Notes: a model not told the origin generated them from the sequence alone. A stretch of DNA of 64,000 bases from Pseudomonadota bacterium (GCA_023457495.1 JAEWLQ010000059.1:1-64000); one strand, 5' to 3'. Numbered from the stretch's first letter, positions 17,489 to 26,959 are shown. Numbers and translations are program-made.

Positions 17489-18280
17489 TCAGCGATCGAC
17501 CAGCGCCGCGCGCCACTCCGTGAGCTTGCGCTTGACCTCGCCGGCGTTCCGGCTGCCCATCCGGATCAACAGCTTCTGCCCCGCGGACAGGGACTCGAGC
17601 TTCGGGTCCGCGAATTCATAGAGCACGTTGGGCCGCGCCAGGGCGATCGGGTCCCGGACCTCGGGGGTCTCCAGCAGATGATCGATCACCTCGACCAGGC
17701 GATCGTTGAAATGCTGTGGCGGGTGCCCGAGGCTTTCATACGATTCCTGGAACAGCGGGTAGTAGCGCGCGTACAGCGCCATCAGCTTCTGCGTGTCGAT
17801 CGAATCGATCATGCGCACCAGGGGCACGTAACGCTCGTAGTTCGCGGGATCGAGCACCGGAGCATCTTCGGTGCCCGAGGTCGCGAACGCGCCGGGCACG
17901 GGCTTGAGCGGCCGGATGCGTTCGGCCACTTTCTGTTCGGGCAGATTGTCGATGGACACGACCATCTGCCGCACGAGGTTTTCCGGAATGAAGAACCGCT
18001 CCGCGGCCTCGCTGCCCACCACTTCGCCGAGCGAACCGCGCAGCGCGGGATCGCTGGCCTCGAGCGGTGGCAGCGCCTCGTCGGAATCGGTCACCGGGGG
18101 TGGATGGCGGGGCGCGGCTTCTTCTTGAGGCGCGGGCAACTGCTCCGGTACCGCGACGACGGGGGTCTCGGCCACGGACGCGGGCTGTTTGGGCCACCAG
18201 CGATCACGGTAAACGACGGCGGCGATCGCAAGCGCGACCCCGGCCACGGCAATGAGGATCCAGCGGATGTTTTCGTTCAT
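17489..18280 (-). CDS. DUF3014 family membrane-anchored protein
   Basis: A 263-residue protein with one N-terminal membrane anchor (IRWILIAVAGVALAIAAVVY, residues 5-24), a Pro/Glu-rich linker, and a soluble DUF3014 domain. Family features include RFFIPENLVRQMVVSIDNLPEQKV and NYERYVPLVRMIDSIDTQKLMALYARYYPLFQESYESLG. It is likely periplasmic and anchored to the inner membrane. Its function is unknown. ATG 18280 is chosen because it places the anchor at the N-terminus; the frame extends upstream into the universal stress gene region. Confidence 0.8.
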   Translation of the reverse strand: MNENIRWILIAVAGVALAIAAVVYRDRWWPKQPASVAETPVVAVPEQLPAPQEEAAPRHPPPVTDSDEALPPLEASDPALRGSLGEVVGSEAAERFFIPENLVRQMVVSIDNLPEQKVAERIRPLKPVPGAFATSGTEDAPVLDPANYERYVPLVRMIDSIDTQKLMALYARYYPLFQESYESLGHPPQHFNDRLVEVIDHLLETPEVRDPIALARPNVLYEFADPKLESLSAGQKLLIRMGSRNAGEVKRKLTEWRAALVDR

Positions 18281-18338
18281 GCAGAGACCTGACAAGTATT
18301 CGGGGCAGTCGTTCGGGTGGACGTCCAAATAGGATCGC

Positions 18339-19253
18339 TCACTGGCTCGGTCCCCGCACGACCAGCGCATCGCAGGGGAGCGTGGACAGGATGCTCTTGG
18401 CGCCGCTGCCGAGCAGCGCCTCGAGCACGGCGCCCCGCCCATGGGTGCCGAGCACCACCAGGTCGACGTCGTGCAATTGCACGAATTCGCGCACCAGTTG
18501 CCGCGGCGAGCCGGGCTCGATCATCGGCACGATGCGTTTGCGGTCTTCGGCCGGCAGGAAGATGGACGAGAGGAAGTCCTCGAGATCGGCGGCGCGGATC
18601 TCGCGAAAACTCTCCGCATGGCGATTCGCATCCGGCGCCAGCGTCGTCCACGGCGCCTCGGACGCGTGCAGCAGATGCAGGGTCTCGTCGGAGAAGAAGC
18701 GCAGGGCGAGCTGCAATGCGTAACCCGATGGGCCGGAGAAGTCCGTGGTCACGACGATGCGCTCATAGTCGGAGCGCACGCGGTTCCGGACGATGAGGAT
18801 GGGAACCGGCAGGCGTCGCAGCAACTGCTCCACTGTCCTGCCGAGCACGACCGGACGGCTGGCAAACAAACCTTCCCGCGCGACGCCCGTGATCACGAGA
18901 TCGACCTGTTCGGAGATCGCGATTCCCTCGACGACTTCCGCGGGCTCGCCGGCTGCGACGATGATGCTGGCCTTTTCGACCGCATCGCCGAGATCGGCGC
19001 GCAATCCCTGTTTGATGCGCTGCTTCATCATGGCCACGGCATCCGGGGGACGGCGCCAGGATGGCGCGGCGGGCGTGCCGTACGTAAGGGTCGCTTCCTG
19101 GAAATCCTCGAAAGCGTGGACGATCAGCAGTTGCGCGTCGTGCCGCCGGGCGATCGCAATGGCGCGCTCGAGCGCGCGATCGCCGCGCGCGCTCAGGTCG
19201 GTTGCGAGCAATATCTTGCGCGGGGCGCCGGGGTTGCTGGCGGGGTCGGTCAT
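18339..19253 (-). CDS. Universal stress protein, tandem UspA domains
   Basis: A 304-residue cytoplasmic protein with two UspA domains (about 10-155 and 163-302). The second has an intact ATP-binding signature (GTHGRGAVLEALLGSGAKS) while the first is degenerate (TGVAREGLFASRPVVLGRT), a common pattern in which only one domain binds nucleotide. It belongs to the USP family, which is induced by starvation and oxidative stress. It starts 80 bp from the divergent ygiD gene. Confidence 0.88.
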   Translation of the reverse strand: MTDPASNPGAPRKILLATDLSARGDRALERAIAIARRHDAQLLIVHAFEDFQEATLTYGTPAAPSWRRPPDAVAMMKQRIKQGLRADLGDAVEKASIIVAAGEPAEVVEGIAISEQVDLVITGVAREGLFASRPVVLGRTVEQLLRRLPVPILIVRNRVRSDYERIVVTTDFSGPSGYALQLALRFFSDETLHLLHASEAPWTTLAPDANRHAESFREIRAADLEDFLSSIFLPAEDRKRIVPMIEPGSPRQLVREFVQLHDVDLVVLGTHGRGAVLEALLGSGAKSILSTLPCDALVVRGPSQ

Positions 19254-19333
19254 GGCGGATCCTGTACGCTGCGTTCGAACCCAGTGTCCGCCGGCCGGGA
19301 CGGCTGTCTGTCAGCGTGACAGAGGAGCGATCC

Positions 19334-20185
19334 ATGACGACGATGCCTTCGCTTTTCATCGGACATGGCAGCCCGATGAACACGCTGGAGAACAATACCT
19401 ATACCCAGGTATGGCGGAAACTGGGCCAGGCGCTGCCACGGCCGCGCGGCATTCTCGCGATCTCGGCTCACTGGTTCATCGGCGCGACGGCGGTTACCGC
19501 GATGCAGCGCCCGCGGACCATTCACGACTTCTACGGTTTTCCGGCCGCGCTGTTCGAATACGAATATCCGGCGCCCGGCCTGCCCGCGCTCGCGGCCGAG
19601 GTCGTCGAGCTCGCGAAGCCCGAGTGGATAGGCCTCGATCACGACGAGTGGGGTCTCGATCACGGCACGTGGAGCGTGCTCGCGCATCTTTATCCCGAGG
19701 CCGACGTGCCCGTGGTCCAGTTGTCGCTGAACTCGCTCAAGCCGTTCGCATACCACGTCGAGCTCGGACAAAAGCTCGCGGCGCTGCGCGAGCGCGGCGT
19801 GCTGATCCTCGCCAGCGGCAACGTCGTGCACAACCTTCGAAGACTCGACTGGCGCAACAACGAAGGCGGAGAAGACTGGGCGTATCGCTTCGACGACGCG
19901 GCCGCCGCGCTGATGACGGAACGGCCGCGGGACATCGGCGAGCTCGCGAATCATCCTGACTACCCGGCCGCCGTGCCCACGCCGGACCATTTCCTGCCAC
20001 TCCTTTATATAGCCGGCATCGCGGCCGCTGCGGGCGCCGGCGCCAGGCCGCTGGTCCGCGGCTGCGCGCTGGGATCGGTTTCGATGACCTGTTACGGCGT
20101 CGGCATGGACGGCGTCGCATGCACGGACGGTGGCGCCGCCGCGGGTGTTCCGCGCGATGTGCCGCCGGATCAGACCAACCTGTGA
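19334..20185 (+). CDS. ygiD: 4,5-DOPA extradiol dioxygenase
   Basis: A 283-residue cytoplasmic class III extradiol dioxygenase. Metal ligand motifs are GHGSPMN (His11), ISAHWF near 44-48 and VVHNLRRLDW near 175-184, plus a late His in NHPDY/PDHFLP. This family (YgiD in E. coli) cleaves catechols such as L-DOPA in a zinc-dependent reaction. It is preceded by an AGGAG ribosome site, and the pirin gene begins 15 bp after its stop, so the two are co-transcribed and both act on phenolic rings. Confidence 0.9.
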   Translation: MTTMPSLFIGHGSPMNTLENNTYTQVWRKLGQALPRPRGILAISAHWFIGATAVTAMQRPRTIHDFYGFPAALFEYEYPAPGLPALAAEVVELAKPEWIGLDHDEWGLDHGTWSVLAHLYPEADVPVVQLSLNSLKPFAYHVELGQKLAALRERGVLILASGNVVHNLRRLDWRNNEGGEDWAYRFDDAAAALMTERPRDIGELANHPDYPAAVPTPDHFLPLLYIAGIAAAAGAGARPLVRGCALGSVSMTCYGVGMDGVACTDGGAAAGVPRDVPPDQTNL

Positions 20186-20200
20186 ACGAGGAGCCGACCC

Positions 20201-20923
20201 ATGAGTGAGATCCGCCGCAGCCAGGAGCGAGGGTTTGCCGATCACGGCTGGCTCAAGTCCTATCATTCCTTTTCGTTCGCCGACTACTTCGATCCGCAAC
20301 ACGTGGAATTCGGACCGTTGCGCGTGATCAACGAAGACCGCGTGGACGCGGGCCAGGGCTTCGGCACGCATGGCCACCGCGACATGGAGATCATCAGCTA
20401 TGTGCTCGAGGGTGAGCTCGCGCACCAGGACTCGCTCGGCAATGGTTCGACCATCCGGCCGGGCGACGTGCAGCGCATGAGCGCGGGCTCGGGCGTGCGG
20501 CACAGCGAGTTCAATCCTTCCCGCGAGAACGGAGTGCACTTCCTGCAGATCTGGATCCAGCCGAACGTGCACGGCATTCCTCCCAGCTATGAGGAAAAGC
20601 GTTTCAGCGCCGAGGAAAAGCGCGGGCGGCTGCGGTTGATCGCCTCGCCCGATGGCGCGCAGCAGTCGGTGCTGATCCACCAGGACGCGCGGGCGTACGC
20701 GGGACTGTTCGACGGCTCGGAGAACGCGCGCCTCGACGTGGCGGCGGGACGGCGGATCTACGTGCACGTCGCACGCGGCGCTATTCGCGCGAATGGCGCG
20801 ACGCTCGAAGCGGGCGATGCGCTCAAGATCACGGATGCGACGACGCTCGAGCTCGACGGCGGGCGGGACGCCGAGGTGATCGTGTTCGATCTGCCGGGCG
20901 ATGCCGCGGACGCCCGCCCGTAG
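20201..20923 (+). CDS. Pirin family protein (YhhW-like quercetinase type)
   Basis: A 240-residue bicupin. The N-terminal cupin has the metal-binding motif GTHGHRDMEIISYVLEGELAHQDSLGN (His at about 56, 58 and 102, and Glu) and VQRMSAGSGVRHSEFNPS. Related YhhW degrades quercetin with a metal ion, though other pirins are transcription cofactors. Context next to ygiD favours a role in aromatic compound turnover. The C-terminal cupin is shorter and lacks metal ligands, as is usual. Confidence 0.9.
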   Translation: MSEIRRSQERGFADHGWLKSYHSFSFADYFDPQHVEFGPLRVINEDRVDAGQGFGTHGHRDMEIISYVLEGELAHQDSLGNGSTIRPGDVQRMSAGSGVRHSEFNPSRENGVHFLQIWIQPNVHGIPPSYEEKRFSAEEKRGRLRLIASPDGAQQSVLIHQDARAYAGLFDGSENARLDVAAGRRIYVHVARGAIRANGATLEAGDALKITDATTLELDGGRDAEVIVFDLPGDAADARP

Positions 20924-20928
20924 TCGAT

Positions 20929-21390
20929 TCAACTCCGCCGTAGCGGCTTCATGCGCCGCCGCTCCGTGGCGCGGCGCACGGCGCGTTCCACGCTGTGGAT
21001 GGCCGTGTCGATGGCATCGCTGAGCTTCGCATCGCGGCTCTCGACAACCACGCTCGGCAGTCCGCCCAGGACGACCTTGATCCGGCACGACTGATCGACG
21101 CCGCCGCGCGGACCATTCACGTCCTCGAGGCGGACGCTGACGCGTTCGATCGACATCACGTGTTTGCGGAGCTTGTCCGCCAGCCGGTTCCGGACGTAAT
21201 CGCGTTCGATGGGATTGAGGCCCTGGATCGCGCGAATGTGCACCGGCACCCGCGCGGCCTCGGCCCCATTCTGGCGGCGCGATTGCGATTGCAGCCGCCG
21301 TCGCGGCAGGTTGCCCACCAGGCGGTCGGGCTTCGGCCGGGCCGCCCGGCGGGCCGGCCTGGAACTCGTGGATGAAGTACGTTCATTCAT
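20929..21390 (-). CDS. Ribosome hibernation-promoting factor-like protein
   Basis: A 153-residue protein with a very basic, disordered N-terminal extension of about 45 residues (many Arg/Ser/Pro) and an S30AE/HPF-YfiA domain: VPVHIRAIQGLNPIERDYVRNRLADKLRKHV, then DQSCRIKVVLGGLPSVVVESRD and a basic C-terminal helix. HPF proteins bind the 30S subunit in stationary phase. A GTG at 21402 overlaps the catalase stop (GTGA); I chose ATG 21390, which has an AGAGGTG ribosome site within the catalase end, but the GTG cannot be excluded. Translational coupling to the catalase is likely. Confidence 0.7.
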   Translation of the reverse strand: MNERTSSTSSRPARRAARPKPDRLVGNLPRRRLQSQSRRQNGAEAARVPVHIRAIQGLNPIERDYVRNRLADKLRKHVMSIERVSVRLEDVNGPRGGVDQSCRIKVVLGGLPSVVVESRDAKLSDAIDTAIHSVERAVRRATERRRMKPLRRS

Positions 21391-21398
21391 TGCGCGTT

Positions 21399-22886
21399 TC
21401 ACCTCTCGCTCATGCCCGATGCGGGTTCCGCCGTGCGGCCGCTGCGCACCTTCTGCTCGATGCGACTACCTACCGCCGCGTCGATGGACTTCCAGTATTC
21501 GAAGGCGCGCTCCAGCACCGGACTGCGCACGCCACCCGACAGACTTCCGGCCACCGTTTCGACCAGAGCGTCCCGCGCGGCATCGTCGAACACGTTGCGC
21601 ACCAGGATGCCGGGCTGGGTGAAGTCGTCATCCTCGGCGCGCAGCGTATACGCGGCGCGCACCATCTCGCCATCGGCCTCCCACCCGTCGGCGACCTGGC
21701 CGGTCTCGTCGGCCCAGGGCCGGCCGCCGCTGTTCGGCACGTACACCGGCGCATTGCCGCTGTGGTGATAGGCCATGTGCCCGTCGAACATGTAGCTGTT
21801 GACCGGCACCTTCGGCTGGTTGACCGGAAGCTGGTGGAAGTTGGCGCCGATGCGGTTGCGCTGCGCGTCGTTGTAGGCGAAGGCGCGCCCGAGCAGCATC
21901 TTGTCCGGCGACAGGCCGATGCCCGGCACCGTGTTGCCCGGCGAGAACGCGGCCTGCTCGATCTGCGCGAAGAAATTCTCCGGATTGCGGTCGAGCGTCA
22001 TGACGCCCACCACGACGAGTGGATAGTCGCGGTGCGGCCAGGTCTTCGTGAGATCGAATGGATTGATGCGGTACGTCTTCGCATCCGCGTACGGCATGAC
22101 CTGCACCGACAGCACCCACTGGGGATATTCACCGCGCGCGATCGCCTCGAAGAGGTCGCGGCGGTGGTAGTCGGCGTCCACGCCGGCCATCTTCTGCGCC
22201 TCGGCGTTGTTGAAGAACTTCATGCCCTGCCGGGTGTGGAAGTGGTACTTCACCCAGAACCGCTCGCCTTTCGCGTTCACCCACATGTAGGTGTGCGAGC
22301 CGTAGCCGTTCATGTTGCGCCAGGTGCGGGGCAGCCCGCGCGGCCCGAGTAGATAGGTTACCTGGTGCGCGGATTCCGGGTTGTTGGTCCAGAAGTCCCA
22401 CTGCATGTGGTTGTCGCGCAGCCCGGAGTCGGGCAGACGCTTCTGGCTGCGGATGAAGTGCGGAAACTTCATCGGGTCGCGAACGAAGAATATCGGCGTG
22501 TTGTTGCCCACCAGGTCGTAGTTGCCTTCGCTGGTGTAGAACTTGAGCGAGAAGCCGCGCACGTCGCGCCAGGTGTCGGGACTGCCCATCTCGCCGGCGA
22601 CGGTCGAGAAACGCGCCAGCATTTCGGTCTTCGCGCCCTTCTGGAACATCGCGGCCTTCGTGAAGCGCGATACGTCGTGCGTGGTCTCGAACGTTCCGAA
22701 CGCGCCCGAGCCCTTCGCATGCGGCTGGCGCTCGGGCACTTTCTCGCGATTGAAGTGCGCCATCTGCTCGAGGAAGTGGACGTCGTGCAGGAGAATGGGA
22801 CCGTCCGGACCCACCGTCAGTGAATTGCGATCGCTCGCCGCCGGAGCGCCCGAGCCCGTGGTCGAATGTCCTTGATGCTTGCTCAT
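21399..22886 (-). CDS. Monofunctional heme catalase
   Basis: A 495-residue small-subunit catalase. The active-site His is in FGTFETTHDVSRFT (near residue 72), Asn in YDLVGNNTPIFFVRD and the proximal heme Tyr in LLGRAFAYNDAQRNRIG. Length and layout fit clade 3. It decomposes hydrogen peroxide in the cytoplasm. There is no signal peptide. The stop overlaps the HPF-like gene, and superoxide dismutase lies about 2.5 kb upstream. Confidence 0.95.
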   Translation of the reverse strand: MSKHQGHSTTGSGAPAASDRNSLTVGPDGPILLHDVHFLEQMAHFNREKVPERQPHAKGSGAFGTFETTHDVSRFTKAAMFQKGAKTEMLARFSTVAGEMGSPDTWRDVRGFSLKFYTSEGNYDLVGNNTPIFFVRDPMKFPHFIRSQKRLPDSGLRDNHMQWDFWTNNPESAHQVTYLLGPRGLPRTWRNMNGYGSHTYMWVNAKGERFWVKYHFHTRQGMKFFNNAEAQKMAGVDADYHRRDLFEAIARGEYPQWVLSVQVMPYADAKTYRINPFDLTKTWPHRDYPLVVVGVMTLDRNPENFFAQIEQAAFSPGNTVPGIGLSPDKMLLGRAFAYNDAQRNRIGANFHQLPVNQPKVPVNSYMFDGHMAYHHSGNAPVYVPNSGGRPWADETGQVADGWEADGEMVRAAYTLRAEDDDFTQPGILVRNVFDDAARDALVETVAGSLSGGVRSPVLERAFEYWKSIDAAVGSRIEQKVRSGRTAEPASGMSER

Positions 22887-22956
22887 CTTTCGCCCTCCTT
22901 TGCGGAAGACTTGCTAACACAACGTCCCGGCGAATCACATCAGCCCTTCGGCTCCT

Positions 22957-24393
22957 TCACGCGACCCACTGGCGGCCGCGAATATTCTGCAGCTGCCACG
23001 GATTGTCGACGTCGAGTCTCTCGGGGAAGAGTTGTCCCCGACCCTGCAGGGGTGTCCAGTCGGTGAACTCGCCGGTGAGCTTGCCGAGGTAAGGCTCAGC
23101 GATCTCGAGACATTCCTCGTGATCCATCTGGTCGGGCTCGACGAGACCCTTGCGGGGATGCCGGATGGCCCACACCGCCGCGGCGAGCGCCCCGGCGACG
23201 ACCTGCACCGTGGTCGCGTTCGCGAAGTCCAGGTGACGGCGCGCCTCGTGGATCGTGAGCTGCGAACCGAACCAGTAAGCGTTCCGCGCGTGACCCGCGA
23301 GCAACACGCCGAGCTCATCCATTCCGTCGGCGATGTCGCGGCCAAGGCGTCGGCTCGACGCCTGCATCTTCCAGCCGCGGCCTTCGAGCTCGAGCGCGGA
23401 CAACATGCCGTCGTCGCAGGGGTGATAGACGAACATCACCGAGGGCCGGTAGGTGAACCGGTCCTGCTCGCGCAGGCTGAGATAGTCCGCGATCGAAAAT
23501 ACTTCGTCGTGCGTGACGAGCATGCCCTGGTAGCCGCCCACCGAGGGCGTCCAGCTGCGCGCGAAGGTGCCACCGCCCGGCTGCTGCAGATACAAAGTGC
23601 CGGAGCCCGCGCGATGCTGCCGCGCACGGCGCGGCAGCCCGACTTCGTGCACGCCGATGGAGATTTCGCTCGGCTGCATCAGCTCGTCGACGAAGCCGTC
23701 GATGGACCAGGTGTTGACGAACTCGCCGTGCCGCTTCGCATGGTCACTGACCTGCGTGTCGCGTTCGGCGATCTGGATGACCTCGACGTTGAGGTCGCGC
23801 GCCAGGGCCGCCCACTCCTCGCGCGTGGCGGGCCGCGCCTCGCCGTTGCGCAGGGTGCGGTCGAGATCCAGCAGCGCGCGCTTGACGAAATGCGACACCA
23901 GTCCCGGGTTCGCGCCGTGATCGACCACCGCGGTCGGCGAATCCGGTCCGAGCTCCTGCGCCAGGCGCTGTGCCTTCTCGCGGATCACGAAGTTCGTGCG
24001 GTCGCGCAGCTTCAGCATCGGGTTCGCGTAGACGCCGGGCCAGGGCTCGATGGAGGTGTCGACATACAGCGCGCCGACCTCGGCGCAGTAGCTCACGAGG
24101 TCGAGACTCGACACGTTGACCGAAAGGTTCAGCACCAGGTCGCCGGCTGCGACGTGGCGGCCGAGAATCCGACGGTAGTTAGCTGGAGTGAGGTGGGTGT
24201 GCTCGAAGAGCGCGCCGTTCTTGCGCGCGAGGCCGCGCCCCTGCTCGTCGGCCGACAGGACCGTCAGGCGGCCCTTGCCTTCGATCGGGATGTGCCGGCC
24301 GATGAGCGGCAGGATTCCCTGGCCGATACTGCCGCAGCCGATGATGATGACGCGGCCGCCAAACTCGATCGGGCGCGAACGCGCCCCTGTCAC
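22957..24393 (-). CDS. hss: Homospermidine synthase
   Basis: A 478-residue enzyme of the saccharopine-dehydrogenase fold. The N-terminal NAD site is VIIIGCGSIGQGILPLI, and later YVDTSIEPWPG, VDHGANPGLVSHFVK and FVYHPCDDGMLSALELEGRGW match bacterial homospermidine synthase. It makes homospermidine from putrescine (and spermidine) with NAD and acts in polyamine supply. I chose GTG 24393, preceded by GGAGG at seven bases, rather than a TTG at 24471; the extra residues are not family-like. Confidence 0.9.
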   Translation of the reverse strand: MTGARSRPIEFGGRVIIIGCGSIGQGILPLIGRHIPIEGKGRLTVLSADEQGRGLARKNGALFEHTHLTPANYRRILGRHVAAGDLVLNLSVNVSSLDLVSYCAEVGALYVDTSIEPWPGVYANPMLKLRDRTNFVIREKAQRLAQELGPDSPTAVVDHGANPGLVSHFVKRALLDLDRTLRNGEARPATREEWAALARDLNVEVIQIAERDTQVSDHAKRHGEFVNTWSIDGFVDELMQPSEISIGVHEVGLPRRARQHRAGSGTLYLQQPGGGTFARSWTPSVGGYQGMLVTHDEVFSIADYLSLREQDRFTYRPSVMFVYHPCDDGMLSALELEGRGWKMQASSRRLGRDIADGMDELGVLLAGHARNAYWFGSQLTIHEARRHLDFANATTVQVVAGALAAAVWAIRHPRKGLVEPDQMDHEECLEIAEPYLGKLTGEFTDWTPLQGRGQLFPERLDVDNPWQLQNIRGRQWVA

Positions 24394-24488
24394 GAGGTCG
24401 CCTCCAATGGATACATGTTGGCCACTCCATCCGGAAACAGTCCTTTTAGACCAGCGGACCTTCCGGGACAATTCGAATTATTGACATC

Positions 24489-24509
24489 GTTCGTCAGAGA
24501 ATGACGAAC
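24489..24509. promoter_or_regulatory. Perfect palindrome upstream of hss
   Basis: GTTCGTCA, five bases, then TGACGAAC form a perfect 8-bp inverted repeat between the histidine kinase stop and the hss start. It has no T-tract for a minus-strand terminator, so an operator is at least as likely. Confidence 0.4.
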
Positions 24510-24561
24510 ATTCCTCTGGTTCCGGCGGCGGCCTGTGTGGCCGCCACCGGCGCGAGACTAT

Positions 24562-25308
24562 CTACTCAAACGTTTCAGCGGTGGCGCCGCGCGGAAGCCG
24601 GACCTTGAATTCGCTGCCGCATCCGGCGCCATCACTGGCAACTTCCACGCGGCCACCGTGACCCTCCACGAGGCTGCGCACCAGCGGCAGACCCAACCCC
24701 AGCCCGCCGGGCCCCGAGGCCTGGTTGGCGCGGACGTAGCGGTCGAACACGTGCGGAAGCACGTCCGGCGCAATGCCGATCCCGGTATCGCGGATCGCCA
24801 CGATGACTTCGTGTTCCAGCGACTGGATCGACGCGGTGATCGCGCCACCCGCGTCCGTATATTTCGCCGCGTTCGTGAGTAGATTCACGAACACCTGCTC
24901 GAGCCGCGCGGCGTCGCCATGAATCCACACCGGGATATCCGGTTGGAGCACCTGCAAGCGATGACTTCGCTGCTGGATCAGGAAGTCGACCGCTTCCGCC
25001 GCGTGCGCGAGCACTTCGCGCAGGTCGGTCCGCGCGCGCTCGAGGCGCAGCCGGCCGCTGCGGATCAACGAGGCGTCGAGCAGATCGTCGACCAGCCGTG
25101 ACATCTGTTCGAGCTGGCGACCGATGAGTTTTCGCGTCTTCTTGCGACGCGACAGCTCCAGGTCGCGCATCTCCAGGACCCGCATCGCACTGCGCGCGGT
25201 GCCCAGACAATTGCGCAGCTCGTGAGAGAACTGGGCCATCGCCTGTTGAGCGCTCGATTCTTCCTGCCTGCGCCGCCCGTGCGGGCGTCGCGATGCGTTC
25301 GACAACAT
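24562..25308 (-). CDS. Histidine kinase lacking a sensor domain
   Basis: A 248-residue protein. The dimerisation/phosphoacceptor helix is FSHELRN with His29; the ATPase domain has EQVFVNLLTNAAKYTDAGG (N box), DTGIGIAPD (G1) and GLGLGLPLVRSLVEGHGG (G2). There are only about 25 residues before the H box and no membrane segment, so signal input must come from a partner. No response regulator gene is in this window. It lies between superoxide dismutase and homospermidine synthase. Confidence 0.85.
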   Translation of the reverse strand: MLSNASRRPHGRRRQEESSAQQAMAQFSHELRNCLGTARSAMRVLEMRDLELSRRKKTRKLIGRQLEQMSRLVDDLLDASLIRSGRLRLERARTDLREVLAHAAEAVDFLIQQRSHRLQVLQPDIPVWIHGDAARLEQVFVNLLTNAAKYTDAGGAITASIQSLEHEVIVAIRDTGIGIAPDVLPHVFDRYVRANQASGPGGLGLGLPLVRSLVEGHGGRVEVASDGAGCGSEFKVRLPRGATAETFE

Positions 25309-25420
25309 GACGTCCTGCCCTCTTCCTTAAGTAGAACCCTTTCTACCGGCCCGCCTCGCCATGTTCAATTTGAAATACCCGACTCGACGCTTAGGTTTTG
25401 CAACACTAACAACCACGGAA

Positions 25421-26023
25421 TCACGCGGGCCGCGTTGCGGCCGCGAGATTGCTGTTCGCGAACTCCCAGTTGACGAGATGCCCCAGGAACGCGGCGATGT
25501 AGTCGAGCCTGCGATGCTGGTAATCGAGATAGTAGGCGTGCTCCCATACGTCGATCGTCAGCAGCGGCACCTGCGCGGTGGTGAGGGGCGTGTCCGCATT
25601 GGAGGTCGTCACGATCCGTAGCCGGCCGTCATCGAGCACGAGCCATGCCCAGCCGCTCCCGAACTGGTCGCCCGCGGCCGCGACGAACTGCTGGCTGAAG
25701 GCGCGCTGGCTTCCGAACGTTTCCTCGATCGACTCGGCGATCGCGCCGCCCGCCTCGCCTCCGCCGCCGGGCCGCATGCTGTTCCACAAGAAGGCGTGGT
25801 TCCACGCCTGCGCGGAGGCATTGAACAGCGCCGCATTCTGTCCGGCGCTCGAACGCACGACGTCTTCCAGCACGGTGAGCTCCGGCGGCGTGCGCAGCAT
25901 CGCGCGTGTCTTGGCGAGATACGCCGCGTGGTGACTTCCATGGTGAGCGGACAACGTGCGGCGCGAAAGGTGCGGCTCGAGGGCATCGAGAGCGTATGGC
26001 AGCGGCGGCAACGTGATGTTCAT
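25421..26023 (-). CDS. sodB: Superoxide dismutase, Fe/Mn type
   Basis: A 200-residue cytoplasmic enzyme. Metal ligands are His27 in HHGSHH, His near 75 in QAWNHAFLW, and the DVWEHAYY Asp/His pair near 157-161. It dismutates superoxide. The QAWNHAFLW segment and FGS(G)WAWLV favour an iron or cambialistic enzyme. The gene is divergent from a LysR regulator across 87 bp, an arrangement that often signals regulation by that protein. Confidence 0.93.
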   Translation of the reverse strand: MNITLPPLPYALDALEPHLSRRTLSAHHGSHHAAYLAKTRAMLRTPPELTVLEDVVRSSAGQNAALFNASAQAWNHAFLWNSMRPGGGGEAGGAIAESIEETFGSQRAFSQQFVAAAGDQFGSGWAWLVLDDGRLRIVTTSNADTPLTTAQVPLLTIDVWEHAYYLDYQHRRLDYIAAFLGHLVNWEFANSNLAAATRPA

Positions 26024-26110
26024 CGAACCTCCGGGAGCGTTGGATCGACACTAACTTCGCGCACCGGTTTTGCAAGCGATGAAAATTGAGGCTATATATC
26101 GACGACCCCG

Positions 26111-26959
26111 ATGGATACCGAACTCGCACGCACTTTTCTCGTCGTCGTCGCCACCGGCAGTTTCGTCGCGGCCGCACAGCACCTGCACGTGACGCAATCA
26201 ACGGTGAGCACGCGCATCCAGCGTCTCGAGGAAACGCTGGGCGCCGAGCTCTTCGTGCGCAATAAATCCGGAACCACGCTCACGCGCGCCGGCCAGCATT
26301 TCCAGAAACACGCGGCGCTGCTCACGCGCACCGTCGAGCAGGCCCGCCAGGAGATCGGCGTCATCAGCGGATTCCGCGCGACGCTCACGATCGGCGGAAG
26401 ATTCGGACTGTGGGAAGACCTGCTGCTGCGCTGGCTGCCGGTCTTCGCGGCGCTCGCGCCCGACGTCGCCGTGCGCGCGTTGATCGGATTCGAAGACCAC
26501 CTGATGGAGTCGTTGATCGACGGGCGCGCCGACATCGGCGTCATGTACACGCCGCAATCGCGTCCCGGCCTGGTCGTCGAGCCATTGCTCGAAGAGGAGC
26601 TCGTGATGGCTTCCTCGCGCGCCAACCGCACGCCCGATCCGGGCAGCGATTACATCTACGTCGACTGGGGCGCGGAGTTCTACGCGCAGCACTCGCTCGC
26701 TTTTCCCGGGTTCCCGGGCGCGGGCCTCACCGTCAACAACGGCTGGCTCGGACTGCAGCGACTGCTGGCACACGGTGGCACCGGCTACTTTCCGAAGCGC
26801 ATGCTGCGCGAACACGAGCTGAACGGAAAGGTCCATCGTGTCGCGGACGCTCCCGGTTTCCGCCTGCCGGCCTACCTGTGTTATCCGGCGAAGGTCGAAT
26901 CCGAGCCGATATCGCTCGCGTTGGAAACGATCCGGCGCATCGCCGCCGAGGCGGCGTGA
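26111..26959 (+). CDS. LysR-type transcriptional regulator
   Basis: A 282-residue LTTR. The winged helix-turn-helix (FVAAAQHLHVTQSTVSTRIQRLEETLGAELFVRN) is at residues 17-51 and the periplasmic-binding-like effector domain at about 90-280. It is divergent from sodB and is the likely regulator of the shared intergenic region. No inducer can be inferred. Confidence 0.88.
   Translation: MDTELARTFLVVVATGSFVAAAQHLHVTQSTVSTRIQRLEETLGAELFVRNKSGTTLTRAGQHFQKHAALLTRTVEQARQEIGVISGFRATLTIGGRFGLWEDLLLRWLPVFAALAPDVAVRALIGFEDHLMESLIDGRADIGVMYTPQSRPGLVVEPLLEEELVMASSRANRTPDPGSDYIYVDWGAEFYAQHSLAFPGFPGAGLTVNNGWLGLQRLLAHGGTGYFPKRMLREHELNGKVHRVADAPGFRLPAYLCYPAKVESEPISLALETIRRIAAEAA

Noticed and set aside
24394..24471. 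TTG at 24471 as the start of homospermidine synthase
   Set aside because: The extra 26 residues are not family-like, while GTG 24393 has a well-placed GGAGG.
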